Shown here piece after piece: positions 42,645 to 51,503 of a stretch of 58,371 nucleotides of DNA. Position numbers and translations under genes: made by a program. Source of the DNA: UBA5972 sp964588725 (GTDB lineage: Bacteria > Pseudomonadota > Alphaproteobacteria > Rhodobacterales > Rhodobacteraceae). The notes under the pieces were generated by a model. That model was not told the DNA's origin and ran no database searches. It was given only the letters and a program-made list of their open reading frames with translations. The stretch spans positions 1-58,371 of the forward strand of contig CAZPQL010000007.1 in the NCBI GenBank assembly GCA_964588725.1. Direction: 5' to 3'. Each line of letters opens with the position of its first letter. Within the stretch, counting starts at the first letter, position 1.

Positions 42645-43985
42645 ATGACCAAACGTGTATGCATTATTGGAGCCGGGCCTTCGGGGCTCGCACAGCTCAG
42701 AGCTTTTCAATCAGCTGCCGGGCAAGGTGCCGAAGTGCCCGATATCGTTTGTTACGAACAGCAGGAAAACTGGGGTGGTCTTTGGAATTATTCGTGGCGC
42801 ACCGGTGTGGATCAGTTTGGTCTTCCTCAACACGGTTCAATGTACAGATACCTGTGGTCCAACGGGCCAAAGGAAGGGCTGGAATTCGCCGATTATTCGT
42901 TTGAAGAACATTTTGGTAAACAGATCGCTTCCTATCCCCCGCGTGCAGTGTTGTTCGATTATATTGAGGGTCGGGTCAACAAATCGGGTGTTCGCGACAA
43001 AATCAGATTCAATACAGCGGTCCGCGATGTCCGGTATGATGCAGCAAGCAAATCTTTTTTTGTGGTATCTCGAAATCTGAATACCGACACCGAGTCTACA
43101 GAACAGTTTGACCACGTGATCATTGCCACCGGCCATTTTTCCAGCCCGAACGTGCCCTTTTACCCGGGGTTCGAGACATTCAACGGAAGAATTCTGCACG
43201 CGCATGATTTTCGCGACGCTCTGGAATTCAAGGGGCAGGACATATTGATATTGGGCACCAGCTATTCAGCCGAGGATATCGGCTCGCAGTGCTGGAAATA
43301 TGGGTGCAAATCTGTCACCGTGGCACACCGCACCGCGCCTATGGGGTATGACTGGCCGGATAACTGGCAAGAAGTTCCGGCCCTGATGAAAGTAGACGGA
43401 ACTACAGCGCACTTCAAAGACGGCACGACAAAAGACGTTCAGGCTATTATTCTTTGCACCGGTTATAGGCACAACTTTCCGTTTTTGCCCGACGATCTGC
43501 GCCTGAAAACCGCCAACAGACTGGCGACTGCCGATTTGTATAAAGGTGTAACCTGGACCAAAAATCCGCAATTGCATTATTTGGGTATGCAGGACCAGTG
43601 GTTCACATTTAACATGTTTGACGCGCAGGCTTGGTATGTGCGCGATGTCATCGCCGGTCGCATCAAGCAGCCCGACCAACCGGCCATGGAACAGGACGTC
43701 ATTGACCGGATCGCAGCGGAAGACGCGGCTGAAGATGATTATGCAGCCATCAAATATCAGGGGGATTATGTAAAAGAACTGATTGCTGATACAGATTATC
43801 CCGGCTTTGACGTCGACGGAGCTTGTGAGGCCTTTTACCAGTGGAAAAAGTACAAAAAGCAAAACATCATGACGTTCCGCGACAACGCTCATACATCGGT
43901 AATCACAGGATCAACCGCACCCAAACATCATACCCCATGGAAGGACGCGATGGACGATTCACTGGAAGTGTACATGGAAAATTAG
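42645..43985 (+). CDS. tmm: Trimethylamine monooxygenase
   Basis: Flavin-containing monooxygenase, 446 residues, oxidising trimethylamine to trimethylamine N-oxide with NADPH and O2. The FAD motif is IIGAGPSGLAQLRAF (7-21), the NADP motif is LGTSYSAEDIG with Tyr207, the residue known to move with NADP+ in the Roseovarius enzyme, and ILCTGYRHNFPFL is the C-terminal motif. HAHDFRDALEF is the FMO identifying region. The ATG at 42645 follows TATGGGGTAACGCA and removes a spurious 38-residue extension. Last gene of the long run starting at 34297; the TMAO uptake genes follow. Confidence 0.95.
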   Translation: MTKRVCIIGAGPSGLAQLRAFQSAAGQGAEVPDIVCYEQQENWGGLWNYSWRTGVDQFGLPQHGSMYRYLWSNGPKEGLEFADYSFEEHFGKQIASYPPRAVLFDYIEGRVNKSGVRDKIRFNTAVRDVRYDAASKSFFVVSRNLNTDTESTEQFDHVIIATGHFSSPNVPFYPGFETFNGRILHAHDFRDALEFKGQDILILGTSYSAEDIGSQCWKYGCKSVTVAHRTAPMGYDWPDNWQEVPALMKVDGTTAHFKDGTTKDVQAIILCTGYRHNFPFLPDDLRLKTANRLATADLYKGVTWTKNPQLHYLGMQDQWFTFNMFDAQAWYVRDVIAGRIKQPDQPAMEQDVIDRIAAEDAAEDDYAAIKYQGDYVKELIADTDYPGFDVDGACEAFYQWKKYKKQNIMTFRDNAHTSVITGSTAPKHHTPWKDAMDDSLEVYMEN

Positions 43986-44367
43986 GCTTCGTTGCGTTGC
44001 CTGCACCAGTACACTGACCATCCAGGCAGGCGCTTATTTTGACCGATGTGTAACTGATTCGCGGCACAATTCGATACTATACCAAATTAATACCAATATT
44101 ACACCATGCGAAAAATTATCGGTCACGTAGAGAACTTAATAGACCAAAACTATGCCAATTATGCGGACACTGAGACCAATTTTGGCGAATTCAGTAAAAT
44201 TTGATCGGTTTTTTGGGTGAAGCCGTTGCAATAAAAGTCGGTTTCCCGCACACTTTCAGGACTAGTTTGCAGGTCGTAATTGGCCGGCGCGGAATTCGTG
44301 AGAATTCCAAAATAGGCAGGGCGCTCTGAGCTTGGAACCGCCCCAGAAAACAAATAGGGAGACCAAT
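43986..44367. other. Intergenic control region between tmm and tmoX
   Basis: 382 bases with no credible gene. A weak inverted repeat TGCCTG/CAGGCA (43998-44003 and 44033-44038) lies just after tmm. An AT-rich tract at about 44080-44160 could hold promoters, and a perfect palindrome is at 44291-44308. The start of tmoX has AGGGAGACCAAT upstream. Probably an independent, inducible promoter for TMAO uptake. Confidence 0.5.
44291..44308. promoter_or_regulatory. Perfect GGAATTC/GAATTCC palindrome upstream of tmoX
   Basis: Seven-base arms around GTGA, 60 bases before the tmoX start. It could be an operator or an RNA hairpin in the leader; the regulator is unknown. Confidence 0.35.
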
Positions 44368-45312
44368 ATGAAACGACTGAAAAACTCGGCAACAGCAGCG
44401 GCTTTGTCGCTGGCTTTGGCGTCTGCTTCGGGAGCGGCATTTGCGCAGGATTCGGCTGAGCCAATCGTCATACCAACCCACAACTGGTCAAGTCAGGTTG
44501 TGATGGCCTACGTGATTGGTGGCATTTTTGAAAGCATGGGCGACAATGTCGAATATGTGCCCGCTGACAGCCAGGCGGTGTACGAAGCAATCCGCAACGG
44601 CGACGTCACGATTTCGCACGAAGTCTGGCAGTCAAGCTTTGGCGCCTCATTTTACAATGCGATGGCAAAAGGTGGCATTATTGACGCTGGCACCCACAAA
44701 GCGGCGACTCTTGAAGAAATGGGTGTTCCGCAATATGTGATCGACGACAATCTTTGCCCTGGCCTGCCCGCCTGGGAAGCCCTGAAAGACTGCAAAGACG
44801 TGTTTGCAACCGCCGACTCTGAAGGCAAGGGGCGTTGGCTTGAAGGCCCGCAAAGCTGGCATGGTGATCTGATGCCGACGCGGGTTAGCGCGCTGGGTCT
44901 GGGTGATGATTACGTTGTCAAATTCGCCGGTTCGGCTGACGCCATTTGGGCAGAACTTGCATCGGCCAAAAAAGAAGGCCGCGGCATCATTACGTTTAAC
45001 TGGACGCCAAACTTCACCGACGCTGACGGTTTTGTCTTTATCGAGTTTCCAGGCTATACCGACGGTTGCCGGGTTGCCGATGGCGGAGACGGTAGCTGCG
45101 GATCACCCAAAGGCTGGTTGAAGAAAGCCGCAAACTTCAAGTTCCCCAAAACGCACCCAGCCGCATACACGGCCTTTAGCAAAATTTCGTTCTCGACACG
45201 GGATATCGGTCAAATGGCAGCTTTGGTGGACATCGATGGCATGAGCCATCAGGATGCTGCCAAGAAATGGCTGGCTGACCACGAAGATGTATGGAAGCCG
45301 TTCACTCAGTAA
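44368..45312 (+). CDS. tmoX: TMAO-binding protein of the TmoXWV transporter
   Basis: Periplasmic binding protein of the glycine betaine/choline (OpuAC) fold, 314 residues. The signal peptide ends at about AFAQ (residues 22-25). Aromatic residues for quaternary-amine-like ligands are available in PTHNWSSQ, EVWQSSFG, SWHGDLMP and FNWTPNF. LEEMGVPQYV and the cysteine pairs NLCPGL/LKDCKD and DGCR/GSCGS suggest periplasmic disulfides. Neighbours tmm and tdm make TMAO the likely ligand rather than glycine betaine. It is followed by a strong structured element before the ATPase gene. Confidence 0.88.
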   Translation: MKRLKNSATAAALSLALASASGAAFAQDSAEPIVIPTHNWSSQVVMAYVIGGIFESMGDNVEYVPADSQAVYEAIRNGDVTISHEVWQSSFGASFYNAMAKGGIIDAGTHKAATLEEMGVPQYVIDDNLCPGLPAWEALKDCKDVFATADSEGKGRWLEGPQSWHGDLMPTRVSALGLGDDYVVKFAGSADAIWAELASAKKEGRGIITFNWTPNFTDADGFVFIEFPGYTDGCRVADGGDGSCGSPKGWLKKAANFKFPKTHPAAYTAFSKISFSTRDIGQMAALVDIDGMSHQDAAKKWLADHEDVWKPFTQ

Positions 45313-45357
45313 TCCTGAGCTTTTCGAATTTACGGGTCCGCCTTCGGTGGGCTCTGT

Positions 45358-45428
45358 AAAATCCAAAGAATTCTCTTCGCGCACACCAAGTTGCGCGGAG
45401 AGAAGACTCAAACTTACTTGGATTTTTT
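45358..45428 (+). terminator. Large nested hairpin with T-run after tmoX
   Basis: The inner stem TTCTCTTCGCGCA pairs with TGCGCGGAGAGAA (13 bp, one G-U) around CACCAAGT. Outer arms AAAATCCAA and TTGGATTTT (9 bp perfect) enclose it and end in six T. Probably a partial terminator or 3' stabiliser that raises tmoX over tmoWV. Confidence 0.65.
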
Positions 45429-45520
45429 CATCGCCAAAGTTGCCCTTTTCAGATTAAGATGCCGCGTGTGGCATTTCCGAACACGCCGCATCAGGTCAAA
45501 GAACTGCAGGGAATGTTGCA

Positions 45521-46588
45521 ATGCCGTCTGTAGATGAAACAAAACAATCTGAACCTGTCATTAAATGTCGGTCTGTTTACAAAATCTTTGGAAATAACGC
45601 CGAAAAAATGCTTCGCGAGTCTGACGGTAAAGTCGACGCGAAAGTGTTTCAGGATGCCGGTTGCGTAGTTGGCGTCAACAATGCGTCATTTGAGGTTCAC
45701 AAGGGCGAAATGCTCGTTGTGATGGGTCTGTCCGGTTCAGGCAAATCGACCTTGCTGCGCTGCATATCCCGTTTGACTGATACGACCGCCGGTGAAATAT
45801 TTATCGACGGCGAGGATTTGCTGGCCATGAACGGCAGGCAGCTGATCGAACTGCGTCGCAACAAAATGGGCATGGTGTTTCAAAGCTTTGCCCTACTGCC
45901 CCATAAAACCGTATTGGAAAACATCGCGTTTCCGCTTCAGGTCAAGGGCATCAGCACAGCAGACAGCATGAAACGCGCCATGGAAATGGTTGAACTTGTA
46001 AGCCTTGCCGGTCGGGAAAACTATTTTCCACGGCAACTGTCGGGCGGGCAACAGCAGCGTGTCGGGATTGCGCGATCTTTGGCGGTAGAACCTGACATAT
46101 GGTTTTTGGACGAACCGTTTTCGGCCCTGGACCCCTTAATCCGAAAAGAGATGCAGGATGAATTTTTGCGTCTGCAAGGCGTTTTGCACAAGACCATTCT
46201 GTTCGTCACGCACGACTTTTCCGAAGCGCTCCGCCTCGCGGACCGTATCGCAATTATGAAAGACGGGGTGATTGAACAGCTGGATACCCCGGCCAATATC
46301 GTCTTAAATCCTGCAACGGAATACGTCAGCAAGTTCACCGAAGAAGTTCCAAGAGAGAAAGTGCTCACCGTCAAGTCAGTGATGGATCCCGTCAATGGCC
46401 AGGTCGATTTAAGCAATCTAAAAGTTTCGGGTGACGCAATTATTGAAACAGTCGCCGAAGCGGTTCTTGCCGAACAAAAACCGGTAGCAGTAGTGGATGA
46501 TAGCGACAAGACGGTTGGATTGGTCCATGCATCGAACATGATCCATATCCTGTTTGGAAAAAGCAACGCGGCAGAACTGAGCGGTTAA
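45521..46588 (+). CDS. tmoW: TMAO ABC transporter ATP-binding protein
   Basis: ProV/OpuAA-type ATPase, 355 residues. It has an N-terminal segment IFGNNAEKMLRESDGKVDAK found in glycine betaine ATPases, Walker A GLSGSGKSTLLRC, signature LSGGQQQRVGIAR, Walker B IWFLDEPFSALDP and switch FVTHDFSEAL. The C-terminal about 80 residues hold the regulatory CBS-like part (ITVKSVMDPVNG-like VKSVMDPVNGQVD). AGGGA lies eight bases before ATG. It energises TmoV. Confidence 0.9.
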   Translation: MPSVDETKQSEPVIKCRSVYKIFGNNAEKMLRESDGKVDAKVFQDAGCVVGVNNASFEVHKGEMLVVMGLSGSGKSTLLRCISRLTDTTAGEIFIDGEDLLAMNGRQLIELRRNKMGMVFQSFALLPHKTVLENIAFPLQVKGISTADSMKRAMEMVELVSLAGRENYFPRQLSGGQQQRVGIARSLAVEPDIWFLDEPFSALDPLIRKEMQDEFLRLQGVLHKTILFVTHDFSEALRLADRIAIMKDGVIEQLDTPANIVLNPATEYVSKFTEEVPREKVLTVKSVMDPVNGQVDLSNLKVSGDAIIETVAEAVLAEQKPVAVVDDSDKTVGLVHASNMIHILFGKSNAAELSG

Positions 46589-46595
46589 AGCCATC

Positions 46596-48656
46596 ATGAC
46601 CAAATTGCGCAAGAATCCGAAATTACTGCAGTTTTTGGCTATTCTCGTAGCATTTTTTCTGTTGGTCGCCGTCGTCCCGCATAACCCTGACAATCCACTG
46701 TGGCGGTTACAGTCATGGATCGCCTGGTTGCCGGGATCCATCAATGATTTCACAGAATTTCTCATGTTCGATTTTTTGCCGGTCCAGATTTATGATCCTG
46801 CGATGGAAGAATACGAGCAAGCCGCACTGCTGCGTGAAGTAACGCGCGGTATTTCGGGAGGCGTGCTTATTCTGATCGAATTTATTCGCGAAATATTGGT
46901 TGGCGGTCGAAAAACTATCGTGCTTTTTACCGGCTGGGAATTTGTTCGTGAAAACCCATGGGCTGTCTGGCCCGCCCTGCCCTGGACGATCGTCACTGGC
47001 GGCGCCATTATTATGGGTTATGCGCTGAACGGCAGAAATCTGGCGTTTCTGGCCGGATCTGCGCTGACGTATATTTCGGTATTTGGTCAGTGGGAGCCGG
47101 CAATGGAAACTCTGTCTTTCGTTTTGGTCGCTGCGCCGGTTTCTGTTGTTCTTGGTTTGCTGGTTGGGATTCTCGCGTTCAAGAAAAGTTCAGTCGAAAA
47201 AGCGATCATGCCTTTGCTGAATATTGCGCAGACGATGCCGCATTTTTCTTATCTGGTGCCAGTCACGGTTTTTTTTGGTGTAGGCGATCATGCCGGTGCC
47301 ATTGCAACAATTATTTTTGCCACGCCCCCGATGATCAGGCTGACGATATTGGGACTTAAGAAAGTTCCCGTAGAAGTCGTGGAAGCCGGTATGATGAGCG
47401 GTAGCAGCAACCGTCAGATTCTTTTGAATGTCCTGGTGCCCACAGCGCGGCGGGACATTCTGATTGGCGTCAATCAGGTTATCATGCAATGTCTGGCGAT
47501 GGCGGTTATTGCGTCGTTTATCGGCGCCAAGGGTCTGGGATTCAATCTGCTGCTGGCGCTCAACGGACTGCGCATCGGACTGGCGTTGGAATTGGGTATT
47601 TGCATCGTTTTGATCGCTGTTGTGCTGGACAAGTTGTCTCTGGCCTGGGCCAATAAGCAAACCGATTATTTTGCCGACCTCAGCTTTTTGGAACGACACA
47701 AATACGGGTTGCTATTTGCGGGTCTTTTTGTGGCCGGTATCGCTTTGGCGTTTGCGGGCAAGTTTATTTTCAAGGATGGGATCAATTACTTTTATCTGAT
47801 CCCCCATAACAAAGGCATCACGACGGGTTGGTTTTGGCAGTCCGGTGTCGATTGGATGGTTGATAATTGGTACTCGGGGCTGCACGTTTTTAACGTCGGA
47901 CTGATTGTCAACGTTCTTCAACCAATGAAAAATGCCTACCTGTCCATGCCGGTCAGCGCGACATTTGTTCTGGTGATGGGCGTTGGCTATATTGTCGGTG
48001 GTGTCAGATCGGCACTGGTCGTCGGCGGATTTTTGTTATTCATTGCGCTCACTGAATGGTGGGACCGCGCGCTGATAACCGCTTATATGGCGTCTTTCGG
48101 GGTCATCGTTTCCGTGACTGTCGGGGTGACGGTTGGCTCGATTTGTGCGCAATATCGCATGGCTTCAAAGGCGATGTTGTTAGTCTGCGACACGTTTCAG
48201 ACGTTCCCGTCTTTCATCTATTTGATCCCGGTTATCATGCTTTTCGGAGTAACCGACACTTCAGTTTTACTGGCCGTCATCATATACGCCACCATTCCCG
48301 CCACCAGATACACAATTGAAGGCATCCGAAACGTGCCGCCGTCTTTGATCGAAGCCGCCCAGATGTCAGGTGTCAACCCACTACAAAGATGGGCCAAGAT
48401 CGAATTGCCGCTGGCATTTCCGCATATCATGTTGGGGGTTAATCAAACCGTGGTTTTTGCCCTGTTCATGGTCATCATCGGCGCCATGATCGGGACCGAC
48501 GATCTGGGGCAGTTCATTTTGAAAGCGCTGTCGGACAAACAGGGCATCGGGAACGGTTTGATGCTTGGGCTGTGTGTGGCCTTTATCGGACTTGCGGTTG
48601 ATCATCTTATTACCCGCTGGGCTGCTGATAAACGCGCCCAGCACGGGCTTGAATAG
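46596..48656 (+). CDS. tmoV: TMAO ABC transporter permease, duplicated-domain form
   Basis: A 686-residue membrane protein with two binding-protein-dependent permease domains fused in one chain. Each has an EAA loop: EAGMMSGSSNRQILLNVLVP near residue 262 and EAAQMSGVNPLQRWAKIELP near 585. A further hydrophobic N-terminal region (1-140) and a linker helix set lie between. A single-chain pseudo-homodimer would remove the need for two copies per complex. Gap to the ATPase gene is seven bases. TMAO specificity is inferred from neighbours. Confidence 0.88.
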   Translation: MTKLRKNPKLLQFLAILVAFFLLVAVVPHNPDNPLWRLQSWIAWLPGSINDFTEFLMFDFLPVQIYDPAMEEYEQAALLREVTRGISGGVLILIEFIREILVGGRKTIVLFTGWEFVRENPWAVWPALPWTIVTGGAIIMGYALNGRNLAFLAGSALTYISVFGQWEPAMETLSFVLVAAPVSVVLGLLVGILAFKKSSVEKAIMPLLNIAQTMPHFSYLVPVTVFFGVGDHAGAIATIIFATPPMIRLTILGLKKVPVEVVEAGMMSGSSNRQILLNVLVPTARRDILIGVNQVIMQCLAMAVIASFIGAKGLGFNLLLALNGLRIGLALELGICIVLIAVVLDKLSLAWANKQTDYFADLSFLERHKYGLLFAGLFVAGIALAFAGKFIFKDGINYFYLIPHNKGITTGWFWQSGVDWMVDNWYSGLHVFNVGLIVNVLQPMKNAYLSMPVSATFVLVMGVGYIVGGVRSALVVGGFLLFIALTEWWDRALITAYMASFGVIVSVTVGVTVGSICAQYRMASKAMLLVCDTFQTFPSFIYLIPVIMLFGVTDTSVLLAVIIYATIPATRYTIEGIRNVPPSLIEAAQMSGVNPLQRWAKIELPLAFPHIMLGVNQTVVFALFMVIIGAMIGTDDLGQFILKALSDKQGIGNGLMLGLCVAFIGLAVDHLITRWAADKRAQHGLE

Positions 48657-48745
48657 GAATAGGCTGTGACGTTCCCGCGCACACCGATCCCAACGCGTTT
48701 TGACGGCCGAAAATCCGGAAATTACCATGCGCGAGCGGTAAGAAA

Positions 48746-51121
48746 ATGAACGTTCGTCCCGTTTTTGAAACCCCCTACGAGCGTCGGGGTATCCGTGCGC
48801 CCGGCTTGCCGATCCTTCCCCACGGCGTGGAACGTCACCCGATCCCACCGGGAGGTTCGCGGGCCGTGCCGGTTGGAAAAGGTGACGAAATCACCATTTT
48901 GAACCGCGAGGGTCTGCAGCGCGGAGAACTGGTATTTTTTGCCCCGGACGGCATATCGGACGCCGGAATGCTGGGTGCCCAAGGTATTGGCAAAGCCCAC
49001 GGCGTGATTGCCGTACTGGCCAACGGGCAACCTTCGGGCGCGCGGGTATTGGCGGCTTTGCAATCGGCGGGATTTGACCTGACGCACGGCGACGCGGTCG
49101 CGGTTTTCCAGGACGTCGCGCGTGCCGGAGACACCGAAACCTTTCACGCGGCTTGCGACGGTCTTTTGATCGCCGCCGCGCCGGGAGGACCGATGCTGCC
49201 TGAAAATCAGGACGCCCCGACAGAGCTGATCCTGTACCTGAAACGCGCCAACCCCGGGCCTGCAAAGGCTGACTTGGGACCACCTGATCCGCTGGCCGAT
49301 CCGTTGCAGGATTTTAATATTCAACCCGGCAACGCCACGGCTTACGAGGTAAAAAAAGGCGAATTTATTCAGATAGTTGACATCAGGGGGCGCGAATGTT
49401 CGGATTTTCAGGCGTTTTCGCTGCGGGCACTGGACAAAGGTCTGGAACGCGAAATCGATCCCACGACCACGCGTTCGCTGATGGGATCGCTTTACCCGAC
49501 TCCGGGACTTTATGCAAAATTCTGGAGCGTAGATCACGAACCATTGGTTGAGATTGTACAGGATACCTGCGGACGTCACGATACTTTTGGTCTGGCCTGC
49601 ACAGCCCGGTACTACGAAGATATGGGATATCCCGGACATCTGAATTGCTCGGACAACATTAATGCCGATCTGGCCCGGTTTAATATTCGTCCCCGTGGCG
49701 GCTGGCCCGCGATCAATTTCTTTTTTAACACCATGCTGGACGACACCAATGCCATCGGCATGGATGATCCCTGGTCGCGCCCCGGCGACTTTGTGATGCT
49801 GCGCGCCCTAAGCGATCTGGTGTGTATTTCGACCGGATGTCCGTGCGATGTGGATCCGGCCAACGGCTGGAACCCCACCGATATCCAAGTACGGACGTAC
49901 CGAGAAAAAGAAGATTTCAGCCGGTCTGTCGGCTACAGAAAATCAGCGGAGGCAGATGTGGCCAACACAAAAGAAACTGGATTTCACCCGTGCTTTGCTC
50001 GTCATACGCGGGATTTTGTCGAATACAACGGTTACTGGCTGCCCAACACGATCGCGGGCCTAGGATCAATTGGCGAATATTGGGCTTGCCGCGAAAAAGC
50101 GGCGGTCATGGACCTGTCGCCGCTGCGCAAATACGAAGTTACCGGTCCCGACGCAGAAGCCCTGATGCAGTTGTGTGTCACCCGCAATATGAAAAAGCTG
50201 TCCGTCGGCCAGGTGGTTTATACCGCTATGTGTTATGAGCACGGCGGTATGATCGACGATGGCACCGTGTACCGTCTTGGCGACATGAATTTCCGCTGGA
50301 TCGGCGGCAACGACACCAGCGGTTTGTGGTTGCGCGAACAGGCGGAAAAACACGGGTTAAACGCGTGGGTGCGCGACAGCACGGACCAGTTACACAATAT
50401 CGCCGTACAGGGCCGCCTGTCGCGCGAGATCATGGATCGGGTATTCTGGACCGCACCCGCACAGCCCACGATCAACGAACTTGGCTGGTTCCGTCTGACC
50501 GTCGCACGTATCGACGACGTCAGCGGCACCGCTGTAGTGATCAGCCGCACAGGCTATTCGGGCGAGCTGGGTTACGAGGTTTTTTGCCACCCCAAGGATG
50601 CGGTCGAGGTGTTTGACCGTATTTGGGAAGTGGGCGAACCCATGGGAATGACGCCGCTTGGCCTTGGTGCGCTTGACATGTTGCGGATCGAAGGCGGGCT
50701 GATTTTTGCGGGCAGCGAGTTTGACGACCAGACCGACCCATACGAGGCCGGGATCGGGTTTACAGTGCCGCTGAAATCCATGGAAGATGACTTTATCGGG
50801 CGCACAGCGCTTGAGGAACGCAAGGCTCATCCGCACCGCAAGCTGGTGGGGCTGGAAATCGCAGGTGGTCTTGTGCCGTCGCCCGGCGATTGCATCCGTC
50901 TGGGCAAAGCCCAAATCGGCGAGATTACCTCGGCCATGAAATCACCAATGCTGGGCAAAGTGATCGCGCTTGGACGCCTGAATGTAACCCACGCCGAAAT
51001 TGGTACATCGGTCGAAGTTGGCCAACTTGACGGCCAGCAAAAACGTCTTGCCGCCACCGTCAGCGCCTTTCCCCATTTTGACCCGACAAAATCCCGGGTC
51101 AAGGGCGAGTACGGGAAGTAA
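48746..51121 (+). CDS. tdm: Trimethylamine N-oxide demethylase
   Basis: Converts TMAO to dimethylamine and formaldehyde. It is 791 residues. The N-terminal half is a DUF1989 zinc domain with duplicated features; cysteines in FGLACTARYY, LNCSDNINAD and CISTGCPCDVD are candidate zinc ligands. The C-terminal half from about 410 is a GcvT-like tetrahydrofolate-binding domain (ACREKAAVMDLSPLRKYEV and ISRTGYSGELGYEVFCHP) that can capture the released formaldehyde. This two-part architecture is that of known Tdm. It lies 89 bases after tmoV, likely in the same transcript. Confidence 0.93.
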   Translation: MNVRPVFETPYERRGIRAPGLPILPHGVERHPIPPGGSRAVPVGKGDEITILNREGLQRGELVFFAPDGISDAGMLGAQGIGKAHGVIAVLANGQPSGARVLAALQSAGFDLTHGDAVAVFQDVARAGDTETFHAACDGLLIAAAPGGPMLPENQDAPTELILYLKRANPGPAKADLGPPDPLADPLQDFNIQPGNATAYEVKKGEFIQIVDIRGRECSDFQAFSLRALDKGLEREIDPTTTRSLMGSLYPTPGLYAKFWSVDHEPLVEIVQDTCGRHDTFGLACTARYYEDMGYPGHLNCSDNINADLARFNIRPRGGWPAINFFFNTMLDDTNAIGMDDPWSRPGDFVMLRALSDLVCISTGCPCDVDPANGWNPTDIQVRTYREKEDFSRSVGYRKSAEADVANTKETGFHPCFARHTRDFVEYNGYWLPNTIAGLGSIGEYWACREKAAVMDLSPLRKYEVTGPDAEALMQLCVTRNMKKLSVGQVVYTAMCYEHGGMIDDGTVYRLGDMNFRWIGGNDTSGLWLREQAEKHGLNAWVRDSTDQLHNIAVQGRLSREIMDRVFWTAPAQPTINELGWFRLTVARIDDVSGTAVVISRTGYSGELGYEVFCHPKDAVEVFDRIWEVGEPMGMTPLGLGALDMLRIEGGLIFAGSEFDDQTDPYEAGIGFTVPLKSMEDDFIGRTALEERKAHPHRKLVGLEIAGGLVPSPGDCIRLGKAQIGEITSAMKSPMLGKVIALGRLNVTHAEIGTSVEVGQLDGQQKRLAATVSAFPHFDPTKSRVKGEYGK

Positions 51122-51503
51122 AGACTCGTGATATGTCTGAAATCGACGTCTGCATGACACCCTGTCGTCGGGACAATTTATTCGTCCCCCTTTAGACATC
51201 AACAGGAATTCGGACGCGTACGGAATCCGCGCTTTGCGCTCATTCCAAATACACGTAAAGCATTTTGGTCACCTGTCCGTTTTCGTATTCTTTCATCAAT
51301 TTGGACGCCGCCTGATCGGACTTCCGGAACTTGCAGGACCAATTCACCTTCATCAAGGTCCTGAACCTGACAATCTGGGGGCATTCTTCAGACAAATTCG
51401 GTTCATTCTGTCAGGATAAACGACCAATTCCGGCTTTAATCTGATACCAAAATCACTTAACCGTGGTTCGCAATCCAATGTGTGCAACTTTTTCAGGAAC
51501 GGC
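51122..51503. other. Intergenic region after tdm
   Basis: 382 bases. A weak GGGAC/GTCCC stem (51170-51188) followed by CCTTT could end the tdm transcript. A short leftward reading of 37 codons (51240-51353) is the only gene candidate. The end nearest gmd is AT-richer (GATACCAAAATCACTTAACC) and may hold its promoter. Confidence 0.4.
51240..51353 (-). CDS. Possible 37-residue small protein
   Basis: The reading begins MKVNWSCKFRKSDQAASKLM and ends MLYVYLE, a basic amphipathic sequence that looks more protein-like than the other frames. The ribosome site (AGGA) is weak, and the frame continues upstream of the ATG without a good start, so it may be the remnant of a longer gene. No family recognised. 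Confidence 0.25.
   Translation of the reverse strand: MKVNWSCKFRKSDQAASKLMKEYENGQVTKMLYVYLE

Noticed and set aside
44368..48656. Naming the three transport genes glycine betaine/proline uptake (proX, proV, proW)
   Set aside because: Fold and motifs fit, but neighbours tmm and tdm and the fused permease fit TmoXWV better; ligand specificity still needs a test.
48722..49639. Leftward reading of 305 codons over the start of tdm
   Set aside because: The + strand DUF1989 domain is clear; the shadow has no start signal or domain.
51199..51384. Leftward 61-codon reading after tdm (MPPDCQVQDLDEGELV...)
   Set aside because: It overlaps the more protein-like 37-codon frame, lacks a ribosome site and has no recognisable family.
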